DNA of 64,000 bases from Falsiroseomonas frigidaquae. GTDB taxonomy: Bacteria; Pseudomonadota; Alphaproteobacteria; Acetobacterales; Acetobacteraceae. Shown here one piece after another: positions 1-8,007 of the stretch. Below the pieces are notes generated by a model. It worked only from the letters and a program-made list of their open reading frames with translations. It made no database searches and was not told the origin of the DNA. The stretch's first letter is position 1, and each line of letters begins with the position of its first letter. The stretch is taken from NCBI RefSeq assembly GCF_012163145.1, contig NZ_JAAVTX010000008.1:62001-126000 (forward strand), read 5' to 3'. The position numbers and the translations under genes are program-made.

Positions 1-62
1 GCCGATCGCGGGAGCGGCAGGCAGTCCCCCCCGACGTTTTCGAATATGCCCGAAAAAACCTC

Positions 63-91
63 TTGCACTTCCCCGGGGTCGCCGCTATTTA
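63..91 (+). promoter_or_regulatory. Candidate sigma-70 promoter of the polyamine genes
   Basis: TTGCAC at 63-68 and TATTTA at 86-91 are separated by 17 bases, a good match to the -35/-10 consensus in a locally AT-richer stretch. Transcription would begin near 98. No other comparably good promoter is seen before the ornithine decarboxylase start at 600, so the message would carry about 500 nt of untranslated leader. Bases 1-62 show nothing I can name. Confidence 0.5.
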
Positions 92-97
92 TCCGGC

Positions 98-599
98 CGT
101 GGCGACGCCCTGTTGCTTCGCCACGCAGACCCTGACGCCATCGCACGTGCCGCGAGCCCTGCTCTAGCGGGGCACAGCAACGACGGGACGCGTCCTTTGT
201 TCACGCCAGCTCGCAAGGGCTGGAAGGTTCGAGGGAACCGCCTGTGTCGCCTGATCGCCGCCGCGCGAAGCCGGGACTCCTCCCGTACTGACCGCGTGAC
301 CGCGCCCGAAGCGCCGCATTCCGCCCGTCCAGGCCCGAGGGTCTGAGACGCCGGAATGGCGACGCTTCCGCCGCCCGCGTCCCGTTCCCCACCGCAAGGT
401 GGCGGGCGTGCCGTGCGCGGCGAACCAAGGACGCGCGCCGATCCGGCCCCGGTTCCCTCCTTCCCGCCGCCGCGCCCGCCCTCTCCCCAGGGCCCGTGGC
501 GCGGCGGCGGGCCAAATTCAGGGGCGACCGATTCAGACCTACGGGCCCTACGGCCTTCGGTCATCGGACGCCAAAACCCCGGCCCTCAGGGAGTCCGCC
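98..599 (+). promoter_or_regulatory. Long structured 5' leader, candidate speF-type cis-regulatory RNA
   Basis: No convincing gene lies here. The first part folds locally. There is a perfect 8-bp stem 98-105/118-125. A 7-bp stem with one G-U pair, 156-162/167-173, closes a TCTA loop. Stems 206-210/219-223 and 226-230/235-239 (GGTTC-GAGG-GAACC) follow, and GACCGA 526-531 can pair with 557-562. The distal part (about 300-520) is featureless GC-rich sequence. Alphaproteobacterial ornithine decarboxylase genes are known to carry the Rfam speF leader motif. Position and structure fit, but I could not match the covariance model. It is more likely polyamine-responsive regulation than coding sequence. 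Confidence 0.45.
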
Positions 600-1820
600 A
601 TGACCGAGTTCCGCTTCCGCGGCGCCGTCGCGCCGCTCCGCCGTCCCGCCGCCCCCGCCCTGCCGAGCAATGTTGCCGGCGTGGTCGCGGCGCTGCGGCC
701 GGAGGATCCGCTGCACTGCCTGCGGCCGGCCACCATCAGCGCGGCCGGCGCGACCTTCCAGGCCGCCTTCCCGGGCACCACCATGTACGCCGTGAAGTGC
801 AACCCGGACCCGACCGTGCTGCGCGCCCTCTGGGCCGGCGGCCTCCGCCATTTCGACTGCGCCTCGGCTGGCGAAGTGCGCCTGGTCCGCAGCATGTTCC
901 CGGAAGCCGTGATCCACTTCATGCACCCGGTGAAGGCGCGCGGCGCGATCCGCGAGGCCTATGCGACCCATGGCGTGCGCGACTTCGTGCTGGATTCCAC
1001 GGCGGAGCTCGCGAAGATCCTGGAGGAGACGGGCGGGCAGGGTCTGAACCTGATCGTCCGCCTCGGCCTGCCGAAGGGCAGCGCCGTGTATGACCTTTCC
1101 GGGAAATTCGGCGCGGAGCCGGCGGAAGCGGTGGCGCTGCTGCGCGCGGCGCGTTCCCATGCCGGCAAGCTCGGAGTGTCCTTCCATGTCGGCTCGCAGT
1201 GCCTGGACCCATCCGCCTATGCCCGCGCCATCGCGCTGGCCGCTTCCGTGATCCGGGAGTCCGGCGTGGCGGTGGAGGTGCTCGATGTCGGCGGCGGCTT
1301 CCCGGTGGCCTATCCGGATGTCGTCCCGCCGCCGCTGTCGGCCTTCATGGACAGCATCGCCACGGCCATGGCCGAGGCGGCGCTGCCGGGGGTGGAGCTG
1401 TGGGCGGAGCCCGGCCGCGCACTGGTGGCGGGCGGTGCCTCCATCGTCGTGCAGGTGCAGGCGCGGCGCGACGGCATGCTGTTCATCAATGACGGCGTCT
1501 ATGGCGCGCTGTCCGATGCCGGCGTGCCCGGCTTCCGCTTCCCGGTGAAGCTGATCCGGCCCGGTTCCGCCAGCACGGCGGAGACGGTGCCCTTCAGCTT
1601 CTTCGGCCCCACCTGCGACACGGCGGACCGCATGGAAGGCCCCTTCCTGCTGCCCGCGGATGTGGCGGAGGGCGACTGGATCGAGGTCGGCCAGCTCGGT
1701 GCCTATGGCGCCTGCCTGCGCACCGCCTTCAACGGCATGGACCGCGCCGGCGTGGTGGAGGTGGCGGACCTGCCTCTGCTGGAGACCCCGGGCTATGTGC
1801 AGGCCGTGCAAGCGGCCTGA
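600..1820 (+). CDS. odc: Ornithine (lysine/ornithine) decarboxylase, PLP fold type III
   Basis: A 406-residue enzyme of the eukaryotic-like Orn/DAP/Arg decarboxylase group 2, expected to convert ornithine to putrescine with release of CO2 in the cytoplasm. The PLP lysine sits in YAVKCN (K66). The HVGSQ strand, the phosphate-binding GGGFP glycines, EPGR and the catalytic cysteine motif FGPTCD follow in the usual order, and length is normal. ATG 600 is preceded by AGGGAG. The frame stays open upstream to 399, but that sequence lacks family similarity and lies in the leader. The homospermidine synthase gene downstream supports ornithine as substrate over diaminopimelate. Some relatives also accept lysine. 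Confidence 0.9.
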   Translation: MTEFRFRGAVAPLRRPAAPALPSNVAGVVAALRPEDPLHCLRPATISAAGATFQAAFPGTTMYAVKCNPDPTVLRALWAGGLRHFDCASAGEVRLVRSMFPEAVIHFMHPVKARGAIREAYATHGVRDFVLDSTAELAKILEETGGQGLNLIVRLGLPKGSAVYDLSGKFGAEPAEAVALLRAARSHAGKLGVSFHVGSQCLDPSAYARAIALAASVIRESGVAVEVLDVGGGFPVAYPDVVPPPLSAFMDSIATAMAEAALPGVELWAEPGRALVAGGASIVVQVQARRDGMLFINDGVYGALSDAGVPGFRFPVKLIRPGSASTAETVPFSFFGPTCDTADRMEGPFLLPADVAEGDWIEVGQLGAYGACLRTAFNGMDRAGVVEVADLPLLETPGYVQAVQAA

Positions 1821-1894
1821 CGGCCGGCCATCTGAAGACGGGAAGGCGGCGCGGCCGCCTTCCATCCGAGAAACCTGAACGGAGTGCCTGGACG

Positions 1895-3313
1895 ATGAAG
1901 CACGCAGAATTTTCCGGCCGCCTGGTGATGCTGGGCTTCGGCTCCATCGGCCAGGGCGTGCTGCCCCTGATCCTGCGGCACATCGACATCCCGGCCGACC
2001 GCATCACCATCGTCACCGCGGAAACCCGTGGCGAGGAAGTGGCCGCCGAATACGGCATCCGCTTCATCCTTCAGGCGGCGACGCGCGAGAATTTTGCCGA
2101 CCTGCTCTCGCCGCTGCTGGCGAAGGGCGACTTCCTGCTGAACCTGTCGGTGGACGTGTCCTCGGTGGAGCTGATGAAGCTCTGCCAGAAGCTGGACGTG
2201 CTGTACCTGGACACGGTGGTGGAGCCCTGGGCCGGTGGCTATACCGACACCTCCCTAACCCCTTCCCAGCGCTCCAACTATGCGATGCGGGAGGCGGCGA
2301 TCGCGCTGCGCGAGACGGCGCAGGGCGGCCCCACCTCGGTCACCGCACATGGTGCGAACCCAGGGCTGGTCAGCCACTTCGTCAAGCAGGCGCTGCTGAA
2401 CATCGCCCGCGACACCGGCGCGCCGGTGGCCAACCCGCCGCCGGCCAGCGACCGCGCGGCCTGGGCCGGCATCGCGGCGAAGCTGGGCGTGAAGGTGATC
2501 CACATCGCGGAACGGGACACCCAGGTCGGCGACACGCCGAAGAAGCCGGGCGAATTCGTCAACACCTGGTCGGTCGATGGCTTCGTCGGCGAGGGCTGCC
2601 AGCCGGCGGAACTTGGCTGGGGCAGTCATGAGAAGGCGTTGCCGCCGGATGGCCACCGCCACGGCTTTGGTTGCGATGCGGCGATCTACCTGATGCGCCC
2701 CGGCGCTTCCACCCGCGTGCGTACCTGGACGCCGCTGGAGGGGCCGATGCATGGCTTCCTCATCACCCATAATGAGAGCATCTCGCTGGCCGACTACTAC
2801 ACGCTGCGCGATGCGGACGGCGCCGTGACCTATCGCCCGACCGCGCACTACGCCTACCACCCCTGCGACGATGCGGTGCTGTCGGTGCACGAACTCGCCG
2901 GCAAGAACTGGGAGATGCAGCCGGAGAAGCGGCTGATGACGGATGAGATCACCAAGGGCATGGATGAGCTCGGCGTGCTGCTGATGGGCCATGCCAAGGG
3001 CGCCTATTGGTTCGGCTCCCGCCTGACCATCGAAGAAGCGCGCCGCGCCGCCCCGCACAACAACGCCACCTCGCTGCAGGTGACGGCGGCGGTGCTGGCC
3101 GGGGTGATCTGGGCCATGGAGAACCCGCGCCAGGGCGTGGTCGAATCCGATGAGATCGACCACGCCCGCGTGCTGGAGATCTGCGCGCCCTATCTGGGCG
3201 ACGTCGTCGGCGAATATTCCGAATGGACTCCGCTGGAGGGCCGCGGCGTGCTGTTCCCGGAGGAGGTCGATGCGGCCGATCCCTGGCAGTTCCGCAACTT
3301 CCGGGTGACCTGA
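1895..3313 (+). CDS. hss: Homospermidine synthase
   Basis: A 472-residue protein with an N-terminal Rossmann motif (GFGSIGQG, about residues 11-18) of the saccharopine-dehydrogenase-like homospermidine synthase family. It makes sym-homospermidine from putrescine with NAD as cofactor (EC 2.5.1.44). Length and the sequence throughout (for example DTVVEPWAGGY and AHGANPGLVSHFVKQ) fit the bacterial enzyme well. It lies 74 bp after the decarboxylase that supplies putrescine and probably shares its promoter, since no terminator is seen between them. The ribosome site is CGGAGTG ahead of ATG. Homospermidine is a characteristic polyamine of many Alphaproteobacteria. Confidence 0.93.
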   Translation: MKHAEFSGRLVMLGFGSIGQGVLPLILRHIDIPADRITIVTAETRGEEVAAEYGIRFILQAATRENFADLLSPLLAKGDFLLNLSVDVSSVELMKLCQKLDVLYLDTVVEPWAGGYTDTSLTPSQRSNYAMREAAIALRETAQGGPTSVTAHGANPGLVSHFVKQALLNIARDTGAPVANPPPASDRAAWAGIAAKLGVKVIHIAERDTQVGDTPKKPGEFVNTWSVDGFVGEGCQPAELGWGSHEKALPPDGHRHGFGCDAAIYLMRPGASTRVRTWTPLEGPMHGFLITHNESISLADYYTLRDADGAVTYRPTAHYAYHPCDDAVLSVHELAGKNWEMQPEKRLMTDEITKGMDELGVLLMGHAKGAYWFGSRLTIEEARRAAPHNNATSLQVTAAVLAGVIWAMENPRQGVVESDEIDHARVLEICAPYLGDVVGEYSEWTPLEGRGVLFPEEVDAADPWQFRNFRVT

Positions 3314-3433
3314 CGCGGTGCCCGCCGCCGCAGCGCCGACGGTTCCAATCCCAACAGCGCGACGGCGGCGGCCAGCGGGTTTGCCGCCACGTGCATCGGC
3401 GGCATGATTGCCGCCGGCTGAGGGATGCACGGC

Positions 3434-5038
3434 ATGAAGCGGATTCTCCTGGCAGGCGCCGCCTGTCTGGCACTGGGTGTGGGCGAGGTACGGGCGCAGA
3501 CGCTGCGCATCGGCATGGCGGCGGAGCCGACCTCGGCCGATCCGCAGCAATATGCGGCGGCGCCCAACTCCACCCTGCACAACCATGTCTTCGAATCCCT
3601 GGTGGCGCTGGATGCGCGGCTGAAGGCGGAACCCTCGCTCGCCACCGCCTGGTCGCGCCGCGACGACACCACCTGGGTGTTCGACCTGCGGCAGGGGGTG
3701 AAGTTCCATAACGGGCAGGATTTCACCGCCGCCGATGTGGTGTTCTCCTTCTGCCGCATGCTCAACAATCCGGGCGAGCTTGCCGTCTCCTACTCCTCCA
3801 TGGTGCGGCGGCTGAACCGGGTGGAGGCGGAGGGGCCGCATCGGGTCGTCATCGGCACAAGGCAGCCGGAACCGCTGCTGCCGGCGGATCTGTCGAGCCT
3901 GCGGATCATCCCGGCCGGGCTGGTGCCGGCGCGGCCCATCGCCTTCAGCCTCGATGATAATTGCGCCGGCAACGGCCAGCACTGGCCGAGCCTCGCGCAG
4001 TTCAATGACGGCTCCGCCGCGATCGGCACCGGCCCCTTCCGGATGCGCCAGTTCGGCCGCAGCGGCGTGACGGAACTGGTGCGCCACGACGCCTATTGGG
4101 GCCCGAAGCCGCATTGGGCGGAGGTCCGACTGCAGCCCGTGACGGCGGCGGGGCCGCGGCTGGCCGGGCTGCTGGCCGGCGACCATGACATCGTCGAGGC
4201 GCCAGCGACCGGCGACATCCCGCGCCTGCGCAACAACGCCGCCATCGGACTGGCCATCGCGCCGACCACGCGGCTGATCTTCCTGCAGCTCGACCAGCGC
4301 AACCCGGCGCCCTTCGTCAATGGCGGCGCCGCGCCGAACCCGCTGCAGGATGTGCGGGTGCGCCAGGCGCTGTCGCTCGCCATCGACCGCAACGCCATCG
4401 CCAGCCGGATCATGGACGGCCTGGCCCTGCCCGCCGGGCAGTTCCTGCCGGAGGGCATGTTCGGCACCATCCCCGGCCTGCCCGTGCTGCCCTACGACCC
4501 GGCCCGCGCCCGCGCCCTGCTGGCCGAGGCTGGCTATGCCGAGGGCTTCAGCCTGACCCTGCACGCCACCAACAACCGCTACGTCAATGATGCCCGCGTG
4601 ATCCAGGCCATCGGCCAGTATCTCAGCCGCATCGGCGTGCGGGCGGAGGTGGATGCGATGCCCTCCAACGTCTTCTTCGGCCGCCGCGCCCGGCGCGAAT
4701 TCTCCGCGCCGATGGGCGGCTGGGCGGCAAGCGCGGAGGAGACGCTGCTGTTCTTCCGCACCTGGATGGCCAGCACGGACCGGGAGCGTGGCATCGGCGG
4801 CAGCAATTACGGCAACTGGTCCCACGCCGCCTTCGACGCCGCCGCGGTCGCCGCGCTGACCACCATGGAGGATGCGGAACGCGGCCGCCTGCTGCGCGAG
4901 GCCAGCCGCATCGGCCTGGCCGAAATGCCGATCCTGCCCATTCATTTCGAGAGCGCCGTCTGGGCCTTCCGCCGCGGCCTGGCCTATGCCGGGCGGATGG
5001 ACCAGCAGACCCTGGCGCAGGAGATCCGCCCGCAATGA
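3434..5038 (+). CDS. ABC transporter substrate-binding protein, family 5 (dipeptide/opine type)
   Basis: A 534-residue periplasmic receptor of the DppA/OppA class. It has a signal peptide (MKRILLAGAACLALG...RAQ), then the family pattern QTLRIGMAAEPTSADP, ...NHVFESLVALD and GTGPFRM. I prefer ATG 3434 to ATG 3425 because GAGGG then lies 9 bases upstream. No permease or ATPase gene is adjacent, so it must work with a transporter elsewhere, possibly the Dpp-type system at 14870-17654. Its stop overlaps the next start (ATGA), coupling it to the esterase gene. The ligand cannot be read from sequence. Confidence 0.85.
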   Translation: MKRILLAGAACLALGVGEVRAQTLRIGMAAEPTSADPQQYAAAPNSTLHNHVFESLVALDARLKAEPSLATAWSRRDDTTWVFDLRQGVKFHNGQDFTAADVVFSFCRMLNNPGELAVSYSSMVRRLNRVEAEGPHRVVIGTRQPEPLLPADLSSLRIIPAGLVPARPIAFSLDDNCAGNGQHWPSLAQFNDGSAAIGTGPFRMRQFGRSGVTELVRHDAYWGPKPHWAEVRLQPVTAAGPRLAGLLAGDHDIVEAPATGDIPRLRNNAAIGLAIAPTTRLIFLQLDQRNPAPFVNGGAAPNPLQDVRVRQALSLAIDRNAIASRIMDGLALPAGQFLPEGMFGTIPGLPVLPYDPARARALLAEAGYAEGFSLTLHATNNRYVNDARVIQAIGQYLSRIGVRAEVDAMPSNVFFGRRARREFSAPMGGWAASAEETLLFFRTWMASTDRERGIGGSNYGNWSHAAFDAAAVAALTTMEDAERGRLLREASRIGLAEMPILPIHFESAVWAFRRGLAYAGRMDQQTLAQEIRPQ

Positions 5039-5937
5039 GCCCGCCACTCGGCCCCCCCTTGGCCCCCCTGGCCCTCGCCTTCGCCCAGACCGGCCGCAGC
5101 GCCATCCCCTGGGCGGATGCCGCCTGCGACCTGGCGCGGCCGCTGACCCTGCATGGCTATCGCCCAGCCAGCCACCGGCCGGAGAATCCGGTGGTGATCG
5201 TGCAGCACGGCATGCTGCGGAATGGCGACGACTATCGCGACTTCTGGATTCCGGCGGCGGAGAAGCACGGGCTGCTGATCGTCGCCCCCACCTATGGCAA
5301 GCAGGCCTGGCCGGAGGCCGAGCACTACAACAACGGCCTGGTGCTGGATGATCTCGGCCAGCCGCGCCCGGCCGAAAGCTGGGGCTATGCCATCCCGCAG
5401 CGCGTCTTCCAGGCGCTGCGCGAGGCCGGCGTCACCACGCGCGAGAAGGCGCATCTGTTCGGCCATTCCGCCGGCGGGCAGTTCGGCCACCGGCTGCTCT
5501 CGACCCAGCCGCATGGCTGGCTGGAGGCCGCCACCATCGGCAACCCCGGCTGGTACACCCTGCCGACGCTGGACAGGACCTTCCCCGAGGGGCTGGGTGG
5601 CATCGGGCTGGGGGAGGATGCGCTGCTGGCGCTGCTCGCCTTTCCGATGACCATCCTGGCCGGCGACCAGGATATCGAGACGGATGGCCCCTCCCTCCCC
5701 TCCCAGCCCACGGCGCTGGCGCAGGGGCCGCATCGCTTCGCCCGCGCGCACAACTACCTGGCGGCCGGACAGGCGGAGGCGGCGCGGCGTGGCGTGGCCT
5801 GCAACTGGAAGCTGGTGCCGGTGGCCGGCGTCGGCCATGACGGGCGGGCCATGTCCGCCATCTGTGCAGCGCTGTGGTTCGAGGGGCGGCTGATCTCGGC
5901 GGCAGAGGCGGGGGTCTCGGCGGAGAAGGTGGCCTGA
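5035..5937 (+). CDS. Alpha/beta hydrolase (PHB-depolymerase-like esterase)
   Basis: A 300-residue alpha/beta hydrolase. The nucleophile elbow GHSAGG follows the opening VIVQHGMLRNGDDYRDFW, which resembles the LpqC/poly-hydroxybutyrate depolymerase-like esterases, and a late VAGVGHDGRAM supplies the expected catalytic histidine. There may be a short leader (LAPLALAFA), but a proline-rich N terminus makes export uncertain. It is translationally coupled by ATGA overlap to the preceding receptor. It may therefore hydrolyse the imported compound or an ester of it; the substrate is unknown. Confidence 0.75.
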   Translation: MSPPLGPPLAPLALAFAQTGRSAIPWADAACDLARPLTLHGYRPASHRPENPVVIVQHGMLRNGDDYRDFWIPAAEKHGLLIVAPTYGKQAWPEAEHYNNGLVLDDLGQPRPAESWGYAIPQRVFQALREAGVTTREKAHLFGHSAGGQFGHRLLSTQPHGWLEAATIGNPGWYTLPTLDRTFPEGLGGIGLGEDALLALLAFPMTILAGDQDIETDGPSLPSQPTALAQGPHRFARAHNYLAAGQAEAARRGVACNWKLVPVAGVGHDGRAMSAICAALWFEGRLISAAEAGVSAEKVA

Positions 5938-5969
5938 CGGCCTCACGTTGACGTCCGGCGGCCGGGCTT

Positions 5970-5987
5970 GTCATATCATATGATGAC
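5970..5987. promoter_or_regulatory. Palindromic AT-rich site ahead of the GntR gene, likely operator
   Basis: ATCATATGAT at 5975-5984 is a perfect 10-bp palindrome, and GTCAT (5970-5974) is mirrored by ATGAC (5983-5987), giving overlapping dyads. It is the only AT-rich patch in its surroundings and lies 25-40 bp before the start of a GntR/FCD regulator, a family that commonly binds such palindromes and represses itself. Binding by this regulator is inference. Confidence 0.45.
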
Positions 5988-6011
5988 CGAGACCCGCCGG
6001 ACCCTTCTGCC

Positions 6012-6752
6012 ATGATGCGCCGCGACATCGGCATGGCGCCGCTGCGCCCTGCCGCCAACCTCACCGGCGCGCTGGTGCACCGGCTGGCCGAGGAAATCCG
6101 CTCCGGCCGCCTGCCGCCCGGCGCCCGGCTGCCGACCGAGCAGGACCTGATGCGGGAGGCCGGCGTCAGCCGCACCGTGGTGCGGGAGGCGGTGGCGGCG
6201 CTGCGGGCGGAGGGGCTGGTGGTGACCCGCCAGGGCGTCGGCGCCTTCGTCACGGAGCGCCCGGGCGAGGGCATCTTCCGCCTCACACCCAGCGAGGCCG
6301 AAGGCCTGCAGCAGGTGATCCAGGTGCTGGAGCTGCGCCTGGCGCTGGAGGTGGAGGCCGCGGGCCTGGCCGCCGAACGCTGCAGCGCCGAGGCGCTGAC
6401 CCTGATCGGCGAGGCCGAGGCCACTTTCGATGCCGCGGTGGCTGCCGGCGGCGATGCGGCGGAGGCCGATTTCGCCCTGCACCGCGCCATCTTCATGGCC
6501 ACCGGCAACCCGCATTTCCTGCGCTTCCTGGAGGTGCTGGGCCGCCACGCCATCCCCCGCCGCGCCCTCGGCCTGGTCGAGCGCAGCGAGGCGGAGCGGA
6601 GGCAGTACCTAGCGCAGGTCCGCGGCGAGCACCGCCTGGTGGCGGAGGCGATCGCGGCGAGTGACCCGGAGGCCGCCCGCGCGGCGATGCGCCGGCATCT
6701 GGAGGCAGCGCGCGAACGCTATCGCCGCCTCGCCGCGCAAGCGGCGGCCTAA
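6012..6752 (+). CDS. GntR-family transcriptional regulator, FadR/FCD subgroup
   Basis: A 246-residue regulator. It has an N-terminal winged helix (about residues 15-80: LVHRLAEEIRSGRLPPG, LPTEQDLMREAGVSRTVVREA, LVVTRQGVGAFV) and a helical C-terminal FCD effector domain (about 95-230) with the typical ADFALHRAIFMATGNP metal-ligand region. FCD members sense small organic acids. Its neighbours, a Bug-type receptor and an MmgE/PrpD protein, suggest a carboxylate sensor for that unit. The start may be ATG 6012 or 6015. The gene's last codons and stop lie inside the first unit of a 31-bp tandem repeat. Confidence 0.88.
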   Translation: MMRRDIGMAPLRPAANLTGALVHRLAEEIRSGRLPPGARLPTEQDLMREAGVSRTVVREAVAALRAEGLVVTRQGVGAFVTERPGEGIFRLTPSEAEGLQQVIQVLELRLALEVEAAGLAAERCSAEALTLIGEAEATFDAAVAAGGDAAEADFALHRAIFMATGNPHFLRFLEVLGRHAIPRRALGLVERSEAERRQYLAQVRGEHRLVAEAIAASDPEAARAAMRRHLEAARERYRRLAAQAAA

Positions 6753-6864
6753 CGCCGCCAGGGCCGCGCAGGCGGCGGCCTAACGCCGCCAGGGCCGCCC
6801 AGGCCGCCGCCTAACGCCGCCAGGGCCGCCCAGGCCGCCGCCTAACGCCGCCAGGGCCGCTCCC
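6741..6864. repeat. Four tandem copies of a 31-bp repeat between convergent genes
   Basis: Units lie at 6741-6771, 6772-6802, 6803-6833 and 6834-6864. All share the core CCTAACGCCGCCAGGGCCGC. The first copy contains the stop codon of the GntR gene; the last contains the C-terminal codons and stop of the reverse-strand Bug receptor. In copies 1 and 2, GGCGGC-CTAAC-GCCGCC can form a hairpin, but in copies 3 and 4 the left arm reads GCCGCC and the stem is lost. It looks like a duplicated bidirectional terminator or slipped-strand expansion. Confidence 0.9.
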
Positions 6865-7795
6865 GCCACAGCGCGCGGTGCGTCGCATCCACCTGCTGCA
6901 GGAAGGCGACGTAATCCGCGGAGTTCAGGTAGCGCAGCGGCTGGAAGGCGCGCTCGCTGCTGGCGCGGAAGGCGGGGTTGGCCAGCACCTTGTCCAGCGC
7001 CGCCGAAATCCGCGCCACCACCTCCGCCGGCATCCCCTTCGGCCCGCCCAGGCCCCGCAGCGACCCGCCGCGAATGTCGTAGCCGGCTTCCTTGAAGGTC
7101 GGCACATCGGGCGCCAGCGCGTGCCGCGCATCGGACATCACACCCAATGTCCGCCAGGGCTGGCGCTGCGCGAAGGTCAGGCTCTCGCCGAGATTGGCGG
7201 TGGCGGCCTGGATTTCCCGCGTCATCAGCGCCTGCGCGCCGGGCGCGGTGCCGGCATAGGCCACCGGCTCGAACCGCACGCCGGCCGCCTGTTCCAGCAG
7301 CATGACGCTGATGCTGCCGGCCGAGCCCGGCCCCTGGTCCCCCACCGTGATCCGCCCCGGCTCCCGCCGCGCCGCGGCGACCAGGTCGGCGATGCTGCGG
7401 ATCGGGCTGTCCGGATGCACGGCGATGGTCGCCGGGTCGTCCACCACGCCGGCGATGAAGGTGAAGCTGTCCATCGACCAGCGCGGGCTGCGCTCGATCG
7501 GGATGGTGACGATGCCGGGGGTGTTGATGATGCCGAGCGTATAGCCATCCGGCCGCGCATCGGCGATGGCGTTCAGCCCGATCTCGCCGCCCGCCCCGCC
7601 GCGATTCTGCACCACCACGGGCTGGCCCAGTTCCACTTCCAGGAACTGCGCCATGACGCGGGCAGAGATATCCGTGCCGCCGCCGGCGGCGAAGGGCACA
7701 ATGATGGTCAGCAGCCGTTCGGGCCAGGCGGCACGCGCCGGGCGCGCGGCGGCCAGAAGGCTCGCGCCAAGGGCAAGGCGACGGGTGAGGATCAT
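6842..7795 (-). CDS. Bug/TctC-family solute-binding protein
   Basis: A 317-residue periplasmic receptor of the tripartite tricarboxylate transporter family. It has a signal peptide (MILTRRLALGASLLAAARPARA), then the family pattern LLTIIVPFAAGGGTDISARV, GQPVVVQNRGGAGGEIG and DGYTL, and a late APDVPTFKEAGYD. The start ATG 7795 places the signal peptide at the N terminus. No TctA or TctB membrane gene is in the window, so it is an orphan receptor. It is divergent from the MmgE/PrpD gene and convergent with the GntR gene; the three may form one carboxylate-use unit. The ligand is unknown. Confidence 0.88.
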   Translation of the reverse strand: MILTRRLALGASLLAAARPARAAWPERLLTIIVPFAAGGGTDISARVMAQFLEVELGQPVVVQNRGGAGGEIGLNAIADARPDGYTLGIINTPGIVTIPIERSPRWSMDSFTFIAGVVDDPATIAVHPDSPIRSIADLVAAARREPGRITVGDQGPGSAGSISVMLLEQAAGVRFEPVAYAGTAPGAQALMTREIQAATANLGESLTFAQRQPWRTLGVMSDARHALAPDVPTFKEAGYDIRGGSLRGLGGPKGMPAEVVARISAALDKVLANPAFRASSERAFQPLRYLNSADYVAFLQQVDATHRALWRERPWRR

Positions 7796-8007
7796 GCGGC
7801 AAGTCCTGTCTCGGCGGTTCAGCCGCGCCAGCCTTCCTCGCGCCGCCTCCCGCTCTCCGGCGGGTGCGTCTGGCGCCTGGCCTGGATACCACCTGCATGT
7901 CGTTTTGCCCACGGCATCGCCGGCGCGGGCTGGCGCCAGGCGGCACAGGATGCATGCTGGCCGCAAGAGTCGCGGGGTGGGCCGCGCAGGGAAGAGGGAC
8001 CGAAGGC

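Noticed and set aside
113-346. Small frame in the ornithine decarboxylase leader as a regulatory leader peptide
   Set aside because: It would begin with TTG without a ribosome site, and its sequence is featureless; RNA structure explains the region better. A leader peptide elsewhere cannot be excluded.
2255-5047. Reverse open frame of 930 codons opposite hss and the receptor gene
   Set aside because: It is a shadow of strong G/C third-position bias: His/Arg/Gly-rich low-complexity translation, no domain, and fully antisense to recognised genes.
6741-6864. Tandem repeats as a CRISPR array
   Set aside because: Units are directly adjacent without unique spacers and cover gene ends; no cas genes. 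The same applies to the 27-bp repeats at 26209-26316.
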